Of a stretch of 64,000 nt of DNA, positions 51,371 through 63,600 are shown piece after piece (the first letter of the stretch is position 1; the number at the start of each line of letters is the position of its first letter). The notes under the pieces are model-generated. The model made no database searches, had not been told where the DNA came from, and worked only from the letters and a program-made list of their open reading frames with translations. Origin of the DNA: Flectonema sp. DT1601 (lineage: Eukaryota; Euglenozoa; Diplonemea; Diplonemida; Diplonemidae); assembly GCA_964019425.1 (NCBI GenBank), contig OZ025785.1, positions 767,501-831,500 of the forward strand. The letters run 5' to 3'. The position numbers and the translations under genes were made by a program.

Positions 51371-52891
51371 TTATTCTTTAAAATGAAAGCAACTAAATAG
51401 TTTGCCAAACTGTTGCCGTCGAGAAGTCTTCTTTTTGGGAGACTTGCGTTCAGAAATATTTCTGAGAAAGTTTTTTACTTCATCTTCGTTCAACCCGGAT
51501 TTGCTGCCAAAGTTACTTTCGACTTCAGTGACATTAACAAGGCTGACATAATCAACGTTTTTGAGTGATGTACACCCACCGAGGAAGAAACTTTTTAGAG
51601 AGGTTACGCCTTCAAGACCAGACAGGTCGATGGATGCTACTGAAGAACACTTAAGGAGGAAGCAATTACCAATAGAAGAGTTTTGACTGAACTTTGGTAG
51701 AATAACTGTTCGGAGTTTATCACAAGACTTGAGAAAGCAATCACCAACTCCACTAATATTTCTGAGATTCGATAAATCCAATTCTTTTATAGAAGTGCAA
51801 TCATTCATGAAATTGTTTCCAATAAATATTTTGTTATTAATCTGTGGCATCTTAACCACTACAAGAGACGCACAAGAACGAAGAAAATCATCACCAATAG
51901 CAGAGTTGACTCTTTCTGTGTTTCCAATATTTATGCAGTCAGAAAGGTCAACCTCAGTAAGAGATCTGCAATCGTATAAAAAATTATTTTTTACAGAAGT
52001 AATTTCTACAAATGCTGATAAATCAATTTTCTTTAAAAACTTACAACCCGATAGAAAACCATTCCCAATTCGCTCTACGTTACAAAGACCAGACAGCTGA
52101 ACGCTGATAAGTGATTCACAATTACTTAAAAAATTAGCTCCAATAGTCGTAACATTATTTAAAACTGATAAATCCAATTCTACTAAACTACTACCAGAAA
52201 GAAACGAGTTACCAATCGAAATGAGGTTTGAGAGTGGTGACAAATCTAACTTTAATAATGATGTTGCATGTATTAAAAAAGAGTCACCGATAGAAGTAAC
52301 TTTATTGAGTCCACTGATATCAAGTTCCGTAAGAGACGTACATCCTAATAAAAACCAATTGCCGATATTAATTACATCACAGAATCCAGGTACAGATAAT
52401 CGTTCGATTTCCGATCTGTATAAAAAGTCGTCTCCAACAGAACGAAATGTAGTGGTGTTGTTGTTTTTTTTAAAACTAATATTTTTGATCTCTTTCGGCA
52501 TCCACACAGTATAAAAAGCAACAGATCCTCCCTCAATGAATGAATCGCTGTCGATATTTATAGCTGCGCTTCCTTTCGCATGGTAGTGTTGGAGGAGTTG
52601 GGTTATTTTATCAGGTTCAGTGAACCATGACTTTCCATAATTTCGCGATAGTCTTGCGACTAATTCAGAATCGCATACCACTCCGTGTGACATCAACAGC
52701 GATTCATTCGGTAATTCATTCCCTTCATAAGAAAGAATAATCACGTCTATGTTGGTGCCCCACTCATCAGCCAATGTTTTCACAGCATCTGCGACAAGCG
52801 ATTTCTCTGTTGCCGTAAATTTAGTATCTGGAAACCCGAAATCAGGACAACTCACGGAAAGCTGCATTTTTATTCTGTCTTTGTCGTTCAC
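51371..52891 (-). CDS. BspA-type leucine-rich repeat protein
   Basis: Single exon, 506 residues. Residues about 8-90 look like a ubiquitin-type beta-grasp fold (KMQLSVSCPDFG, TNIDVIILSYEGNELPNE). From about residue 165 there are 12 or so LRR units of 23-27 residues of the BspA/TpLRR form (TSLTELDISGLNKVTSIGDS; FLSGCKFLKKIDLS). The C-terminus is basic (RKSPKKKTSRRQQFG) and ends CFHFKE. No signal peptide or membrane span is visible, so it is probably intracellular, unlike many surface BspA proteins. LRR surfaces bind proteins; the partner is unknown. GACAG lies seven bases before the ATG. Confidence 0.82.
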   Translation of the reverse strand: MNDKDRIKMQLSVSCPDFGFPDTKFTATEKSLVADAVKTLADEWGTNIDVIILSYEGNELPNESLLMSHGVVCDSELVARLSRNYGKSWFTEPDKITQLLQHYHAKGSAAINIDSDSFIEGGSVAFYTVWMPKEIKNISFKKNNNTTTFRSVGDDFLYRSEIERLSVPGFCDVINIGNWFLLGCTSLTELDISGLNKVTSIGDSFLIHATSLLKLDLSPLSNLISIGNSFLSGSSLVELDLSVLNNVTTIGANFLSNCESLISVQLSGLCNVERIGNGFLSGCKFLKKIDLSAFVEITSVKNNFLYDCRSLTEVDLSDCINIGNTERVNSAIGDDFLRSCASLVVVKMPQINNKIFIGNNFMNDCTSIKELDLSNLRNISGVGDCFLKSCDKLRTVILPKFSQNSSIGNCFLLKCSSVASIDLSGLEGVTSLKSFFLGGCTSLKNVDYVSLVNVTEVESNFGSKSGLNEDEVKNFLRNISERKSPKKKTSRRQQFGKLFSCFHFKE

Positions 52892-53273
52892 ACAAATGTG
52901 AATTATCTTTTTTTTACGAAATCCTGTTCACAAAACAAAACATGATAATTAAAGGACAGCTAATCTCAAGAAAGACACGCATTTCTCAAATAGACGTATT
53001 GAATAACAGAACAGTACCACGTACTACTATGGAAAGTAACCAATATTAGTAACAATAGAGCGAACCAAAAAAAAAAAAAAAAAAAAATTGTAAAAATCTC
53101 TTTATTTCGATGAAATCTCCGATTGCGGAGCACATCATTTAAAAATGATTTATTATTAAAGTGTCATGAAGCATCTCACTCCTTTAATCTGCTGCAGTGT
53201 TTCGTGTTTTTCACATCACTGTCTGTCCATTATTGACAAAAAACAGTATAACTCACAGCAAAGATTTTTAAGA

Positions 53274-53309
<36 letters not shown>

Positions 53310-53733
53310 ATTACCCTTGGATAAAACCCAAGAAAGGTTATTTTTGATGGATAAGCTCATCAATGAACATGAAGATGGAGACAGAAAGAAGCGGGGTGGA
53401 TACAGGTAAAGTAAAGAACGATGCTCAAAACCATAACCGACAGAAGAAGACGAGTCCTGCTAATTGCTGTAAAAGCTTCGCTTGAAACGATGAAAAAAAA
53501 AAATGAAAAAATCTGTTGTTTACTTGATAATCCATCTTTCACACGAAACAGGACAACACGGAGGCAATGATTTGCGATGAGCCGATACGATCACCACATC
53601 TTTTACCACACTTAGGTTGGAATTGATCCTCGCTTATATATCTGAGGTAATGAATTACCGTGTTAAAAAGATACCCCTTGAACCAATCCGGTTTACTTTA
53701 GGACACTGACTGGCTGATGAAACTTCCAATGCT
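52892..53733. other. Intergenic, no gene seen
   Basis: AT-rich, with an A-run at 53067-53087 and a T-run at 53278-53305. Nothing coding recognised. Confidence 0.6.
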
Positions 53734-54409
53734 TCAGCAGCGACATTTTGGTTTTGGTGGTGGTGGCGGAGTAACTCCCGGAACAAACGTGCCGGTCCTT
53801 TCTCGGGTTTCAAATAAATCGTTCCTTTCGAGATGGAGAAGAGCAATTGCTTCGAATATTTCGAAGATTCCCTGAGATGTCTGTTGTTGTTTTGTTGTTT
53901 TTCATTTTCTTGATTGAAGAAGAAATATTTAATTCATAACAAACCTTAGCAGAGCATTCAAATGCGAGATCAGCCTTCGACTTCTCTTTTACGTTTTCAA
54001 TATCTTCTTCAGAGACTGCTCTTTCTGAGAGGTCGCATTTATTACCGACGAGAGCTACGATGACATTAGCCGGGGCGTTTGTTCTAATTTGTTCTTCCCA
54101 TGTGATTGCACTTTCAAGTGTTTTTGGATTTGTAACATCAAAAACTAACACCACTGCTGCTGCACTTCTAAAGTACATCGGAACTAGAGAATGGTATTGC
54201 TCTTGACCTGCAGTGTCCCATACTGCAAATTTTAGTTTCTGATCCTTGACAAGACATTCTTTCCACATGTAGCTGGCTCCTATTGTTGATTGTCCATTTT
54301 CCTTAAACTGATTTCTTATAAATCTCGCAGCTACACTCGTTTTACCGACTCCTATGTCGCCAACCATAACAACTTTCATTTCTATTGCCCGACTTCCTAC
54401 ATCTTTCAT
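53734..54409 (-). CDS. Rab5-like small GTPase
   Basis: Two exons, 54409-53945 and 53871-53734, with a 73-bp intron (GTTTGT...TCAG), phase 0; 200 residues. The P-loop is GDIGVGKTS (17-25), switch II WDTAGQEQYHS (64 on), the guanine motifs NKCD (123-126) and ECSAK (151-155). The intron lies directly after ECSAK, and exon 2 continues GIFEIFEAIA. The C-terminus ends KCRC, a Rab double-cysteine prenylation motif. IGASYMWKE and YHSLVPMYFRSAAA are closest to the Rab5/Rab22 group, which acts on early endosomes. CCAG lies 22 bases before the ATG. Confidence 0.92.
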
Positions 54410-54949
54410 TTTTGATAAGTTCTTATAGTTGCTGGTTTAGTAAATTAAATTAATAAAAGATAGGGGAGAGAGGTTTTCAATTTGGTTTCTCAAGTTGGTA
54501 CCCAAGACTTCCATAGATTGCCGCACCGAATTTTTTTTGGGAACGGGTCGCTCATCAACACTAAAAAGTTGTTAGCTTTTGCTTTCTTTTAATTTAATTT
54601 TTTTTTTTTTTCCAGTTTTTAACCTATTTTCTTCCTTCTTTGCTTTCCCACAAGCTCGCAGCAAATACCCGCCGAAAGCAGTTTTTTTTTTTTTTTTTTT
54701 TTTTTCCTGCGACAGGAGCGCGCGCCAGGATTGGCAGTTAGGAAGTGAAGAACAAAAAAAAAAAATTAAAATTAAAATAAAAAGAAAAGAAAAGAAAACA
54801 CTATAAAAGGAATTGGACGATGCCTACCTCAAACGACGAAAAGGATGTGTGATGTTTTTGTTTTTAATGACCTGAATGAAGATTAAAAACAAGAAAGAAA
54901 AAAATTGGAAAAGAAAGACGAGAAGAAAAATAAAAGATAAAATCAACAA
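54410..54949. other. Spacer, no gene seen
   Basis: T/A-rich spacer between the Rab and eEF1B-like genes, with T-runs at about 54600-54612 and 54681-54705. Confidence 0.6.
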
Positions 54950-55954
54950 CTAGCACCCTGGCATGTCGTCGTCTCCGAAGATGAACTCGTCGTCGGAGTC
55001 ATCGTCGATGACCAACTGCTTGCTCTTTAGGAAAGTGAATGATGCTCCAATTACAGCGTCCTTAGCCTTTAAAGTGTATCTTCCCTTCTCTGGGTCAGGC
55101 TTGTAGATTGCCTTCACACGGGTGGTGGATTCGCTAACAATTTCTGCTCCCTGAGCATCACCTGGAAGGGTGCTGAAGGCTGCTTTGTACCAGTCCTGGG
55201 CAGTGACTGCGATCTTTCTGGTGTTTTCTGGGTCGTCAGCCTTAGTGAGGTACTCTGGAACATCAACGATGCAGCAGAATTTGGCGTCATTGGCAGAGAG
55301 AATGATCTTCGCTACTTTGTCAGCTCCTCCCTTACGCTCCTCAGCAGCTGGGTCAACCTTAACGTTCATGGCGTCCAATGCCTTTGATGCGAGTTCTAAA
55401 TCACCTTCTGGTTCAACAAGGTTAGCCAACTGAAATAGAGATCCCATGTCTGCCAAACCAGCAAGATCCTGAGCCTTCTTACCCCCTTCTTTGATAACAG
55501 CTCTCATCTTTCTCTCGCCATCGTCAGCCTTCTTTGGCGCTGGCTTTGGTGCTGCCTTAGCAGCTGGCTTCTTCTTAGCGTCACCTCCCTTCTTGGCATC
55601 TCCGCTCTTCTCCTTCTTTGGTGCTTCCTTCTTGTCACCTCCCTTTGCCTTCTTTGCGGTGGTGGCCGCAAGTTCCTTTCTCTCAGCTGTTGTGGTTTGT
55701 GAGATTGTGTCAGCTCACTCGTCGTGAACTCAGAATAACTTGCTGCTAAGTCATTCTTAAATATTAAAAAGCCTCTTGAAACAAAACAGTTACATACCTG
55801 CGTAGTAGCTGGCCATTCTAGCCACCCACTGAATTACGTTCTCGTTGCATCCAAAAAGTTCAGAGAATTCCTTAGCATCAGCAGCAGTTGGGATTGGTCC
55901 TCCCTCGACGTAGGACTGCTTGAGCAACTTGGCGTCTAATTCTGCAACTGACAT
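54950..55954 (-). CDS. eEF1B-like protein: GST-C-like N-terminus, Lys/Ala linker, acidic C-terminus
   Basis: Two exons, 55954-55798 and 55686-54950, with a 111-bp intron (GTATGT...ACAG) in phase 1; 297 residues. Residues 1-55 (SYVEGGPIPTAADAKEFSEL, NVIQWVARMASYY) resemble the short GST-C-like N-terminal domain of eEF1B subunits and some tRNA synthetases, used for complex assembly. A Lys/Ala/Pro linker follows, then a globular part of about 170 residues (MRAVIKEGGKKAQDLAG ... KAIYKPDP). The end is acidic (DDDSDDEFIFGDDDMPGC). I do not recognise the globular domain. Codon use is strongly biased toward C-ending codons compared with neighbours, which suggests high expression, as for translation factors. 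Role inferred. Confidence 0.75.
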
Positions 55955-56413
55955 TTTATTAAGTTGTTTTTTAGGATAGCTGTTGGAACAAAAAGATTAA
56001 TTTATTCTAGTTAGTCGTTTGTGTGCTGTTAAAAAAAACTGAGAAAAACGATAATAACACAAAGCAAAAGATAAAACATAACTTTTAACCAGCGAAAGAA
56101 GAGGATCGTTGAAGTACACTTATAAAAGAATTACCAAAACTAACACCCTTCGATAAGCAGTGAGCATTAAGAATAAGAAACCCCCCTTTTTCTAAAAAAA
56201 TGGGGAAAACAGAGAAAAAATATATGCGGCAGTAATAGTACAAAATGAAATAACCAAAGCGGCAAAAAAAAAACATGCACTCTAAAATGGAAGTGCAACA
56301 GGACACAAAAAGGAGCGGGTCATGTGATTGTCACCAGATAAAGTGTAATTAAAGAATCTCCTAAAAGAGGATCTCACGAACCACTTCTATCATTTCATGA
56401 ATCCAACAGAAAG
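55955..56413. other. Spacer, no gene seen
   Basis: AT-rich, no recognised coding content. CCAACAG lies about 25 bases before the eEF1B-like ATG. Confidence 0.55.
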
Positions 56414-56875
56414 CTACGGCCACCTACTCGAAGGAGCAGGTTTGTACTTTGCCGATGACAGAGTTCTAAAGTTCCTACTCGTTCCATAATGAGTCCAGAA
56501 TACAGCATCACTATTCCCCATTCGGTCGTCGAGTGATCTCTTTCCAGATTTTACTTGTGGATGCGTCTTCTTGGGTACCAATTTAGCCATAAATCTCTTT
56601 GAGTAAGTATCATTGTAAACAGTACAACGGGAATACCTCGAGCTGTTACTACTCTGGTCAAACTTTACTCTTCCAGCAAGAGGAACACCGTGATGCCGAG
56701 GTACTGGAGATATAGAGGAAGCTGCTGAGACGATATAAGTCCGACTTCGATGAACTTCTGATGTGATTGGTTCTAACAGCTTCCGACGACCTCTTCCGAA
56801 AGTACTCGGGCGAGAACCGGGCCAATCACCCCCAAGAATGTCAACAGTAATTAGTGGTTCATCGCAATCCAACAT
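56414..56875 (-). CDS. Basic protein, not recognised
   Basis: Single exon, 153 residues, rich in Arg, Ser and Lys and with no membrane span. Segments such as DWPGSRPSTFGRGRRKLLEP and RFMAKLVPKKTHPQVKSGKR look disordered. TTTTTTACAG lies 29 bases before the ATG and is a strong acceptor-like site. Composition with scattered Arg/Ser and Tyr resembles small axonemal or cytoskeleton-associated proteins, but this is weak. Reality of the gene rests on the uninterrupted frame, non-homopolymer composition and upstream acceptor. Confidence 0.6.
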   Translation of the reverse strand: MLDCDEPLITVDILGGDWPGSRPSTFGRGRRKLLEPITSEVHRSRTYIVSAASSISPVPRHHGVPLAGRVKFDQSSNSSRYSRCTVYNDTYSKRFMAKLVPKKTHPQVKSGKRSLDDRMGNSDAVFWTHYGTSRNFRTLSSAKYKPAPSSRWP

Positions 56876-57105
56876 AGGCCTTTATTGTTCTCTTTTATTG
56901 CTTCCTGTAAAAAATATAAAATATCGTGATTTCCTGTGATTCGAGAATGGGTTCTCTCTCAATATAATATTATGTTAACCTGACTGAAGATATGAGTTAC
57001 TGTTAATGATCTCGGAGTTGTCAATCTTGCGCAAAAATACCTCATTTCTGTTTCCGATTTGCCTCTCTTGTCTTACCACGCCTCCACACCGTGTTTGCAG
57101 GTTGC

Positions 57106-57143
<38 letters not shown>

Positions 57144-58119
57144 GCGGCTTTATGGTTGACATATTTTCTTGTGCGTATTGCAGTTTTTTTTTTGTTTTTT
57201 TTTTCAAAGTTTTCCCTTCTTAATATCTCGCAGAATGAATTTATTTTTCTCCTTTTTTTTTTTGTTTTTTTTTTTTTTTTTTTTGTTTTTTCCAGGGTCA
57301 CCCGTGATAGCGCAACTATTGTCTTTCGTTACCCTCACTGTTACAAGGTTTTAGGTAAGGTGGATGTTACTTTATAAAAAGTAAAGTTTGAGTGATGTGC
57401 TAGAGGTAACCTGTTGCATGTTTTTTTGTCGTTGCGCTATCCTGAGTGGCCCTCCGAGTATTTTCCTTTTCCGTAAGTTTTTTTTGTTGTTTCTCTTTTC
57501 AAGCAAAACATTTATCTTCATGCTTTTGCCGACGCGACTGAAATTCCTTTTTTTTCCAAGCTGTTTTTGACTACCTGTTTATTTTTTTTTCCATAATTTT
57601 TTTTTCCTCCCCAAAATATTATCGCACTGGGTTTTTTTTTTTTAATTCTCTTTTTTTTTTTTTTTTCTTTTTTTTTTTCTTTCTCACAAGTTTCTCACAA
57701 GGCATCATCTCTTTTTTTTTCTTCTAATCACCAATACAAAAAAATAAAAAATAAAAAAAAATGAATGAATAGATCCAGACGGTGAGTCTATTCTTCACAA
57801 AGCAGCAACGTCCCGTAGGTTGTGTGGGGAGAGAGGGTACGAGCAGGGAACTCTTTTTTCTTTCTCTCTTTTTTTTTTTTTTTTTTTTTAAATAGATTTT
57901 CAATGCCTGATTTCCCCATTATTATGACTTTTTCTCTCCTCCCCTCAAGTTTTATTTTTGGTTTTCCTTTTTTTTTTTTTTCCTTTTTTACACCTGAAAA
58001 TGAGAGACAAACGAAAGTTTTTTTTTTTTTTCATTCATTTTTTTGTATTTCATAGTATCCCCTAACAATAATTAAAAAAAAAAAAAAAAAAAATTAAAAC
58101 TAGAAGGTAAAACGCATCG

Positions 58120-58157
<38 letters not shown>

Positions 58158-60667
58158 AAAAAAAAAACAGTTGAAAAGCTTCGGTGATAAGCGAAGGGTT
58201 ATTGCAAATAAGGTTTCGCATACACAAAATACTCTCACACTTTTCATACTAGTTAAATAGAGTCGCCACCTCCCTCCCCCAACGAAAGTAGTTTTTTTTT
58301 TTTTTTTTTTTTCTTCCCCCTCTCTTACTTATCTGCTATTTCATTTTTTTTTTTTTTTTTTCTAATTCGTTTGTCATTCTTTATGAATTTATTCATAATT
58401 TGTTCCAAAGTCGTGATAGTAACGACCTTTAAGGATCAAACAGAAGTCGGTTGTGGAAGATACGTAACTTTGGGGATGAGGGACAGGTGGAAGACGGGGG
58501 AGGCGAAGAGACCTTCTCTTTCAGAGCTAAAAACAACATCAAAATGATCACCACGGTAAAGTATATTCATTATTCAAGTCGGATTCTACCTCCAAAGAGT
58601 AAGAAAATCATGCACGAAGGCAACTACCACTGATGCAACTCACTAAATACGCACAGCGCTGTAATAACAACCGTTTCAGTGTAAGGCGTGGAGGGGATGT
58701 CAGTAACAACATTACATGCAACTAATTTTCTAAATAAAAACCGGTTGATCTGTAACTTTCTAGTAAGAGTTGAAATAAACAGATCGATCGTCATCGTTGT
58801 TCCTCATAATAATTTATTCAACAAAAGAAAAAGGGGGGTAATTTGATACTGTATTCTCAAGCTCAAAAGGAACAACAATTTCTCCGACAATCTTGACTGT
58901 CAGCGGCAGCGTAGTAAACGACTGCAAATAAATAAATAATAGCCGCCGCTTGACATGTGCTGAATGCACACGGTCCTAAACAAAGCAGCACATATATTAC
59001 GTATTCTTTCCTTTTCTTTGTTTAAATAAAAAAACTCTGGCAAGACTACACTTGCAACGGAAAAAAGAAAAAAAAATGGGGGGAAAGCCTAAGCAAAAGG
59101 CTGTAAGTAAGTGGATAAAAATAACGAGGAAAGCAAAAAGAAATATAGGGGGGAAAACGGAGGGGGGGGAGCTCAGAATACAAACTCGGCCTCACCTAAG
59201 TCATCGTACCGTCTTCTTGAAGCTGGAAGTGCGCCTTAGCTGTTAGAATCGAGAAACGAAAATGGAAAGGTACAGCAGCAAGAAACTTGACAACGCGCAG
59301 CTTACGATAAACGGAAGGAAATAATTATATTTTTCCCACTAAGACTCTCCCTCGTAAGTGAATTCCAGACAAGCAGTCCCCACTGTCATCACTCGTGTTT
59401 TTTTAAAATGCAAATAAAGAATGTACCACTTTTGCGAATAAATTGGGGGAAAAGAGGGAAATAAAATCCCCGTGTCACGGTTCGTGCACAACCAAGAAAA
59501 GGAAAAAAAGAAAGAAAGAAAAAACTTTTTATGTGTATATCAGCAACCCTTTAGTCAGCTACTTCTTTTTCTTGTTTTTTTTTTTTTTTTTTTTTTGTCT
59601 TCCTCCTCCTTTTTTCCTCACTACTCCTGAAAGGAATCAAAGAGCAATGCACTCAAAAAGCAGATCAGGCAAACTGGTTCTCCTCGTAAAAAAGGACACA
59701 TAAGTACTCACCCAAGCGCTTGTGCATTTTCACAATAAAAGTGAATTACTTGTACAGTTGTTGCCGATCAAAAAAAAAAAGAAAAAGAAAAAACAATAAG
59801 TTTTTGGCTCGGTTTCTTTAGTCGCAGACGGGTCGCAAGGAACAGTTCAGAACAGGGATGGAGAAATCGGGAAGGGGGAAAGAGTGCTGGAGAACGGGAC
59901 AATAACTTAGGGAACCAGAGAATAAGGGGAAATTTTGCGCGCCTTTTCTTTATTATTATTTCTTTTTTTTTTTTTTTTTTTTTTCTTTCTTCTTTTCCTT
60001 CTTCCCCCCCGCTCAGTAGGATTAGGCTATCAACTGTTCCCGAAACCAAAAAAAAAAAAAAAAAAAAGATACGAAATAAAATGTTGGGAAACCGGGAGGG
60101 ATACGGGAAGACAGAGTGTAGTGACAAGGGAACAAGACACTCAGACTCATTTTCTTCTTCTTCTTTGGTAATAGTAATGTGCGTAAAGGATATAAACTAC
60201 CTACAAGGAAATAGAGCATACACTGCTTTTCTTTCATTAGTCTGTGAGAGCACTTCATTCTTTAAGGAGGGGGCAGATCATTCTTTTTTAATTTTCTTTC
60301 ACAACTTCAGTCTCCAATTACGCTTCTCAACACTTTTGCCATTTGAAAATAGTGTGCTCTCACTTTTCTTTTCTTTTCCTTTTTTTTTTTTTTTTTTTTC
60401 TTTTCTTTTCTTTTCTTCTCTCCTTTTATTCCTTGTTTTCTTCATTCATTGTTTTTTTTTTTTTTTTTTTTTTCCCCCTCTCTCTCTCTTTCCAATTGTA
60501 AAAGCACTATTTTGACTAAAGAAAACAGTAAACTATCCATCTTGAGGTTTAAACTTCTACCTTCAAGATAACAAATATGCACAGTGTCTACCTTCAATGC
60601 TAGACAACCCACTGAGAGGTTGTAATCTCAACATGTGTATGAATACAGAACTCGTTTTGTGACGTCA
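56876..60667. other. Large gene-free stretch rich in T-runs
   Basis: 3.8 kb dominated by T- and A-homopolymers (for example 57111-57142, 57265-57284, 58124-58151 and 59961-59984). Frames consist of Phe/Lys runs. No coding, RNA or transposon signal recognised. Confidence 0.6.
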
Positions 60668-63600
60668 TCACGGGGCGCTACGTTGTGCAGCTCTCTTTCT
60701 TCCACCTTTCCTGCTTCCTCCTGCATTTGCCTGGACTTTCGCACCTGCAGCAGCTGTGTTAGCAGCAGCATTTGTTGGAGTTGTCACTTGAGCTGCAGCA
60801 ACTCCCGGCTGTGCGCTAGCAGCCGCTACAGCTGGTGCAACATTATTAGGAACAACGTTGCTGTTTAGTTGCTGAGCTGGTTGACCAACATTAGGAACTT
60901 GTTGCATATGAACCTGATGGTGTAACATGTGCGGATGGACTGGTTGGTGTTGTGGCACCTGCGGAATAAACGGAACTGCTGGGTTTTGCATCTGTTTTTT
61001 TTTTTTGATTACTATTAAACATCACTACATTTATAGAACTACATTATATTATTATTAATATTCGAAAGACATACTTGAGGCTGACCAGGAATCTGAGCAG
61101 GCTGCGGGGTGACCATAGTTTGTGTGTAGGAAACAGGGCTGGGAGGGATTTGTCCAGCTTGGAATGGGAGTCTCGGTGTCCCACCAATTGAAGGCGACGA
61201 CATCCTTCCAGTCTGTTTTAGTTATTGTCATAGCTGTTATTTATAATTACGATATAAAATTAGTTAACAACTTTAACAACATACATAGTCAACTGACATC
61301 CCTTCTGTTGGAGAAGTTTCTGACTCATCACCATCAACGATTGCCTGATGCTGCTGAAGGAGTTGCTGCTGAACAGAATCATGTCTAATTAAATGTGACG
61401 GAGAAGGATTCGTACTACCAGTTGCCTGTCTCTGAGCTTGCTGTGACTGCGGAAGCCCTGGTGATGGTGGTGGAAGCATCTGTCCACTTACCTGAGGTCT
61501 AATGTGATACGACATATCTCCTTGAGCCCCATACTGCTGTAATTGTACTCCACTAGCAGTTCTTTGGAGAGGTACCTGAGATACGTCACTAGGCTGCTGT
61601 GTTTACTTAATTATTCTTTCACACACGAACAACAACATACTTAAATTAACTTCACTCCATATCATGTGAGAAACATACCGCCATGTTAGGAACGCCAACT
61701 TGAGGTACTCCCGCGACGCCACCAGCAACCTGTTTTGTTTGTTTTTTGTTTGTCTTCAAACCGTCGCTTACTATTAATAGATACGAATTGTTAATCAAAA
61801 GAACATACCTGACCAGGTTGTTGAAACTGTTGAGGAACTTGACCAGGGTATTGCTGGTACTGTTGCTGCTGGAACTGCTGGTGCTGATGCTGCTGCTGCA
61901 GTTGTTGCTGTTGCTGATGTTGGTGCTGGTGTTGTTGATGCTGCTGTTGCTGTTGCTGTTGCTGCAGCTGGTACTGGTACTGAATTTGCTGCTGAGTTTG
62001 TAAACTCTGCACCTGTTGCATCTGACCCGGCACCTGCTGCTGCTGCTGCTGCTGCGCCATTTGCTGCTGTTGTTGCAACTGCAGCTGTTGTTGCTGCTGT
62101 TGTTGCTGTTGTTGCTGCTGCTGCTGCTGTTGCTGCAGTTGCTGCTGTTGTTGTTGTTGCTGTAACAGTTGCTGCTGCTGCTGCTGCTGTTGTTGTTGCT
62201 GTTGCTGTTGCTGCTGCTGTTGTTGCTGTTGCTGCTGCTGCTGTTGTTGCTGGAGTTGCTGTTGGTGGGTCTGCTGTTGGTGGGTCTGTTGGGCCGCTTG
62301 CTGCTGTTGTTGCTGCTGTTGTTGTTGCTGCTGGTAAAACAGTTGCTGCTGTTGTTGGGACTGGGCTTGTGGTAGCTGCGCAGGCTGCGGGTTGACTTGA
62401 TGTTGAAGATGATGATGCTGCTGATAGAAGAATTGCTGCTGCTGTTGCTGCTGGAGCTGCTGTTGCTGTGCCTGTGCAGCTTGAGCTGCTTGCTGTGCAT
62501 CAGCTTGGTCTTTTTCATCTTTTCCTCCCTTGACTTGCTGCGGTTGCTGAAGCGGCTGAACCTTTGATTGCTGAGCCTGCTGCGCTCTCTGTTGAGCTTC
62601 CTGTGCCTGCTGAACTTGCTGTGCCTGGGCTGCAGCCATTTGCGGCTGGTTTGGCTGATTTGGAGCGAGTTGCTGGTATCCAGGTTGCTGCTGATACACT
62701 TGCTGCTGCTGTGCTGCAGCCTGCTGCTGTTGTAGAAATTGTTGCTGCTGAACAGTTTGCTGTGTTGGATGAGAGAATCCCTGTTGTTGCTGCTGCTGCT
62801 GTTGCTGCTGTTGTTGCACATGAACTTGCTGCTGTACTTGCTGACCGTATGACTGTATTGGAGAAGCTGTGTATTGTGCGTACTGTTGGGGTTGCTGGAA
62901 TTGTGATTGCATAAGCTGACCCTGTTGGTACTGCATTGCTTGTTGAACTCCCTGTTGAGCAAATCCAGGCTGTTGAATCATTTGAGCATTCATATGATTA
63001 GTATTATTAGGATCAATACCTGAAGTTCCTGAAACAGGACCACCTGTTGGAACTGTTTCATATTCTTCATCCCAATAAGTTTCATCTCCTTTCCATTCAT
63101 GCTGGAAGGGTTCAAGATCACCCGGCACAGGTGATGTTGATGCAGATGCACCAGAAGCTTTACCATTCTTTATCCTCTGCCACAATCCGGTTGATATCAG
63201 TTTGCTTATCTCTTGTGGTGATTTAAACTTATTACATAAAGGAGGCGTCCAGTTCAGTTCTTTTGATTTGACGTCCTTTGGAGGAACAGCGGACGCGAGT
63301 GCCGTTGATGCAGCTACAGCAGCGCTATTACTTGCGTTACTCAATGGCTTACCTAATAGCTTTGCGATTTCTTCCTTGCGACGTGCAACACTTGCGGCGT
63401 TTGGAGGTGATGCCACAGCAGTTTTTGTGTTTGCAGCTGCCGGTGCTTTCGGTATCACATCTGCTTTAGCTTCTTTCTGTTGAAGCGCTTGGTTTATTTT
63501 ATCAGATGCATTCTTAAAGTCTGCGACCTTCTTCGCTTTCTCAATTTGAGACGTTGTTGGCAACAATTTATCAGCAGCCTTCTCAAGAGGATCGACCTTT

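Noticed and set aside
61652-62962. 436-codon Ser/Asn-rich frame and Leu-rich opposite-strand frames over the polyglutamine gene
   Set aside because: Shadow readings of CAG/CAA repeats. The Gln frame is supported by five phase-matched introns.
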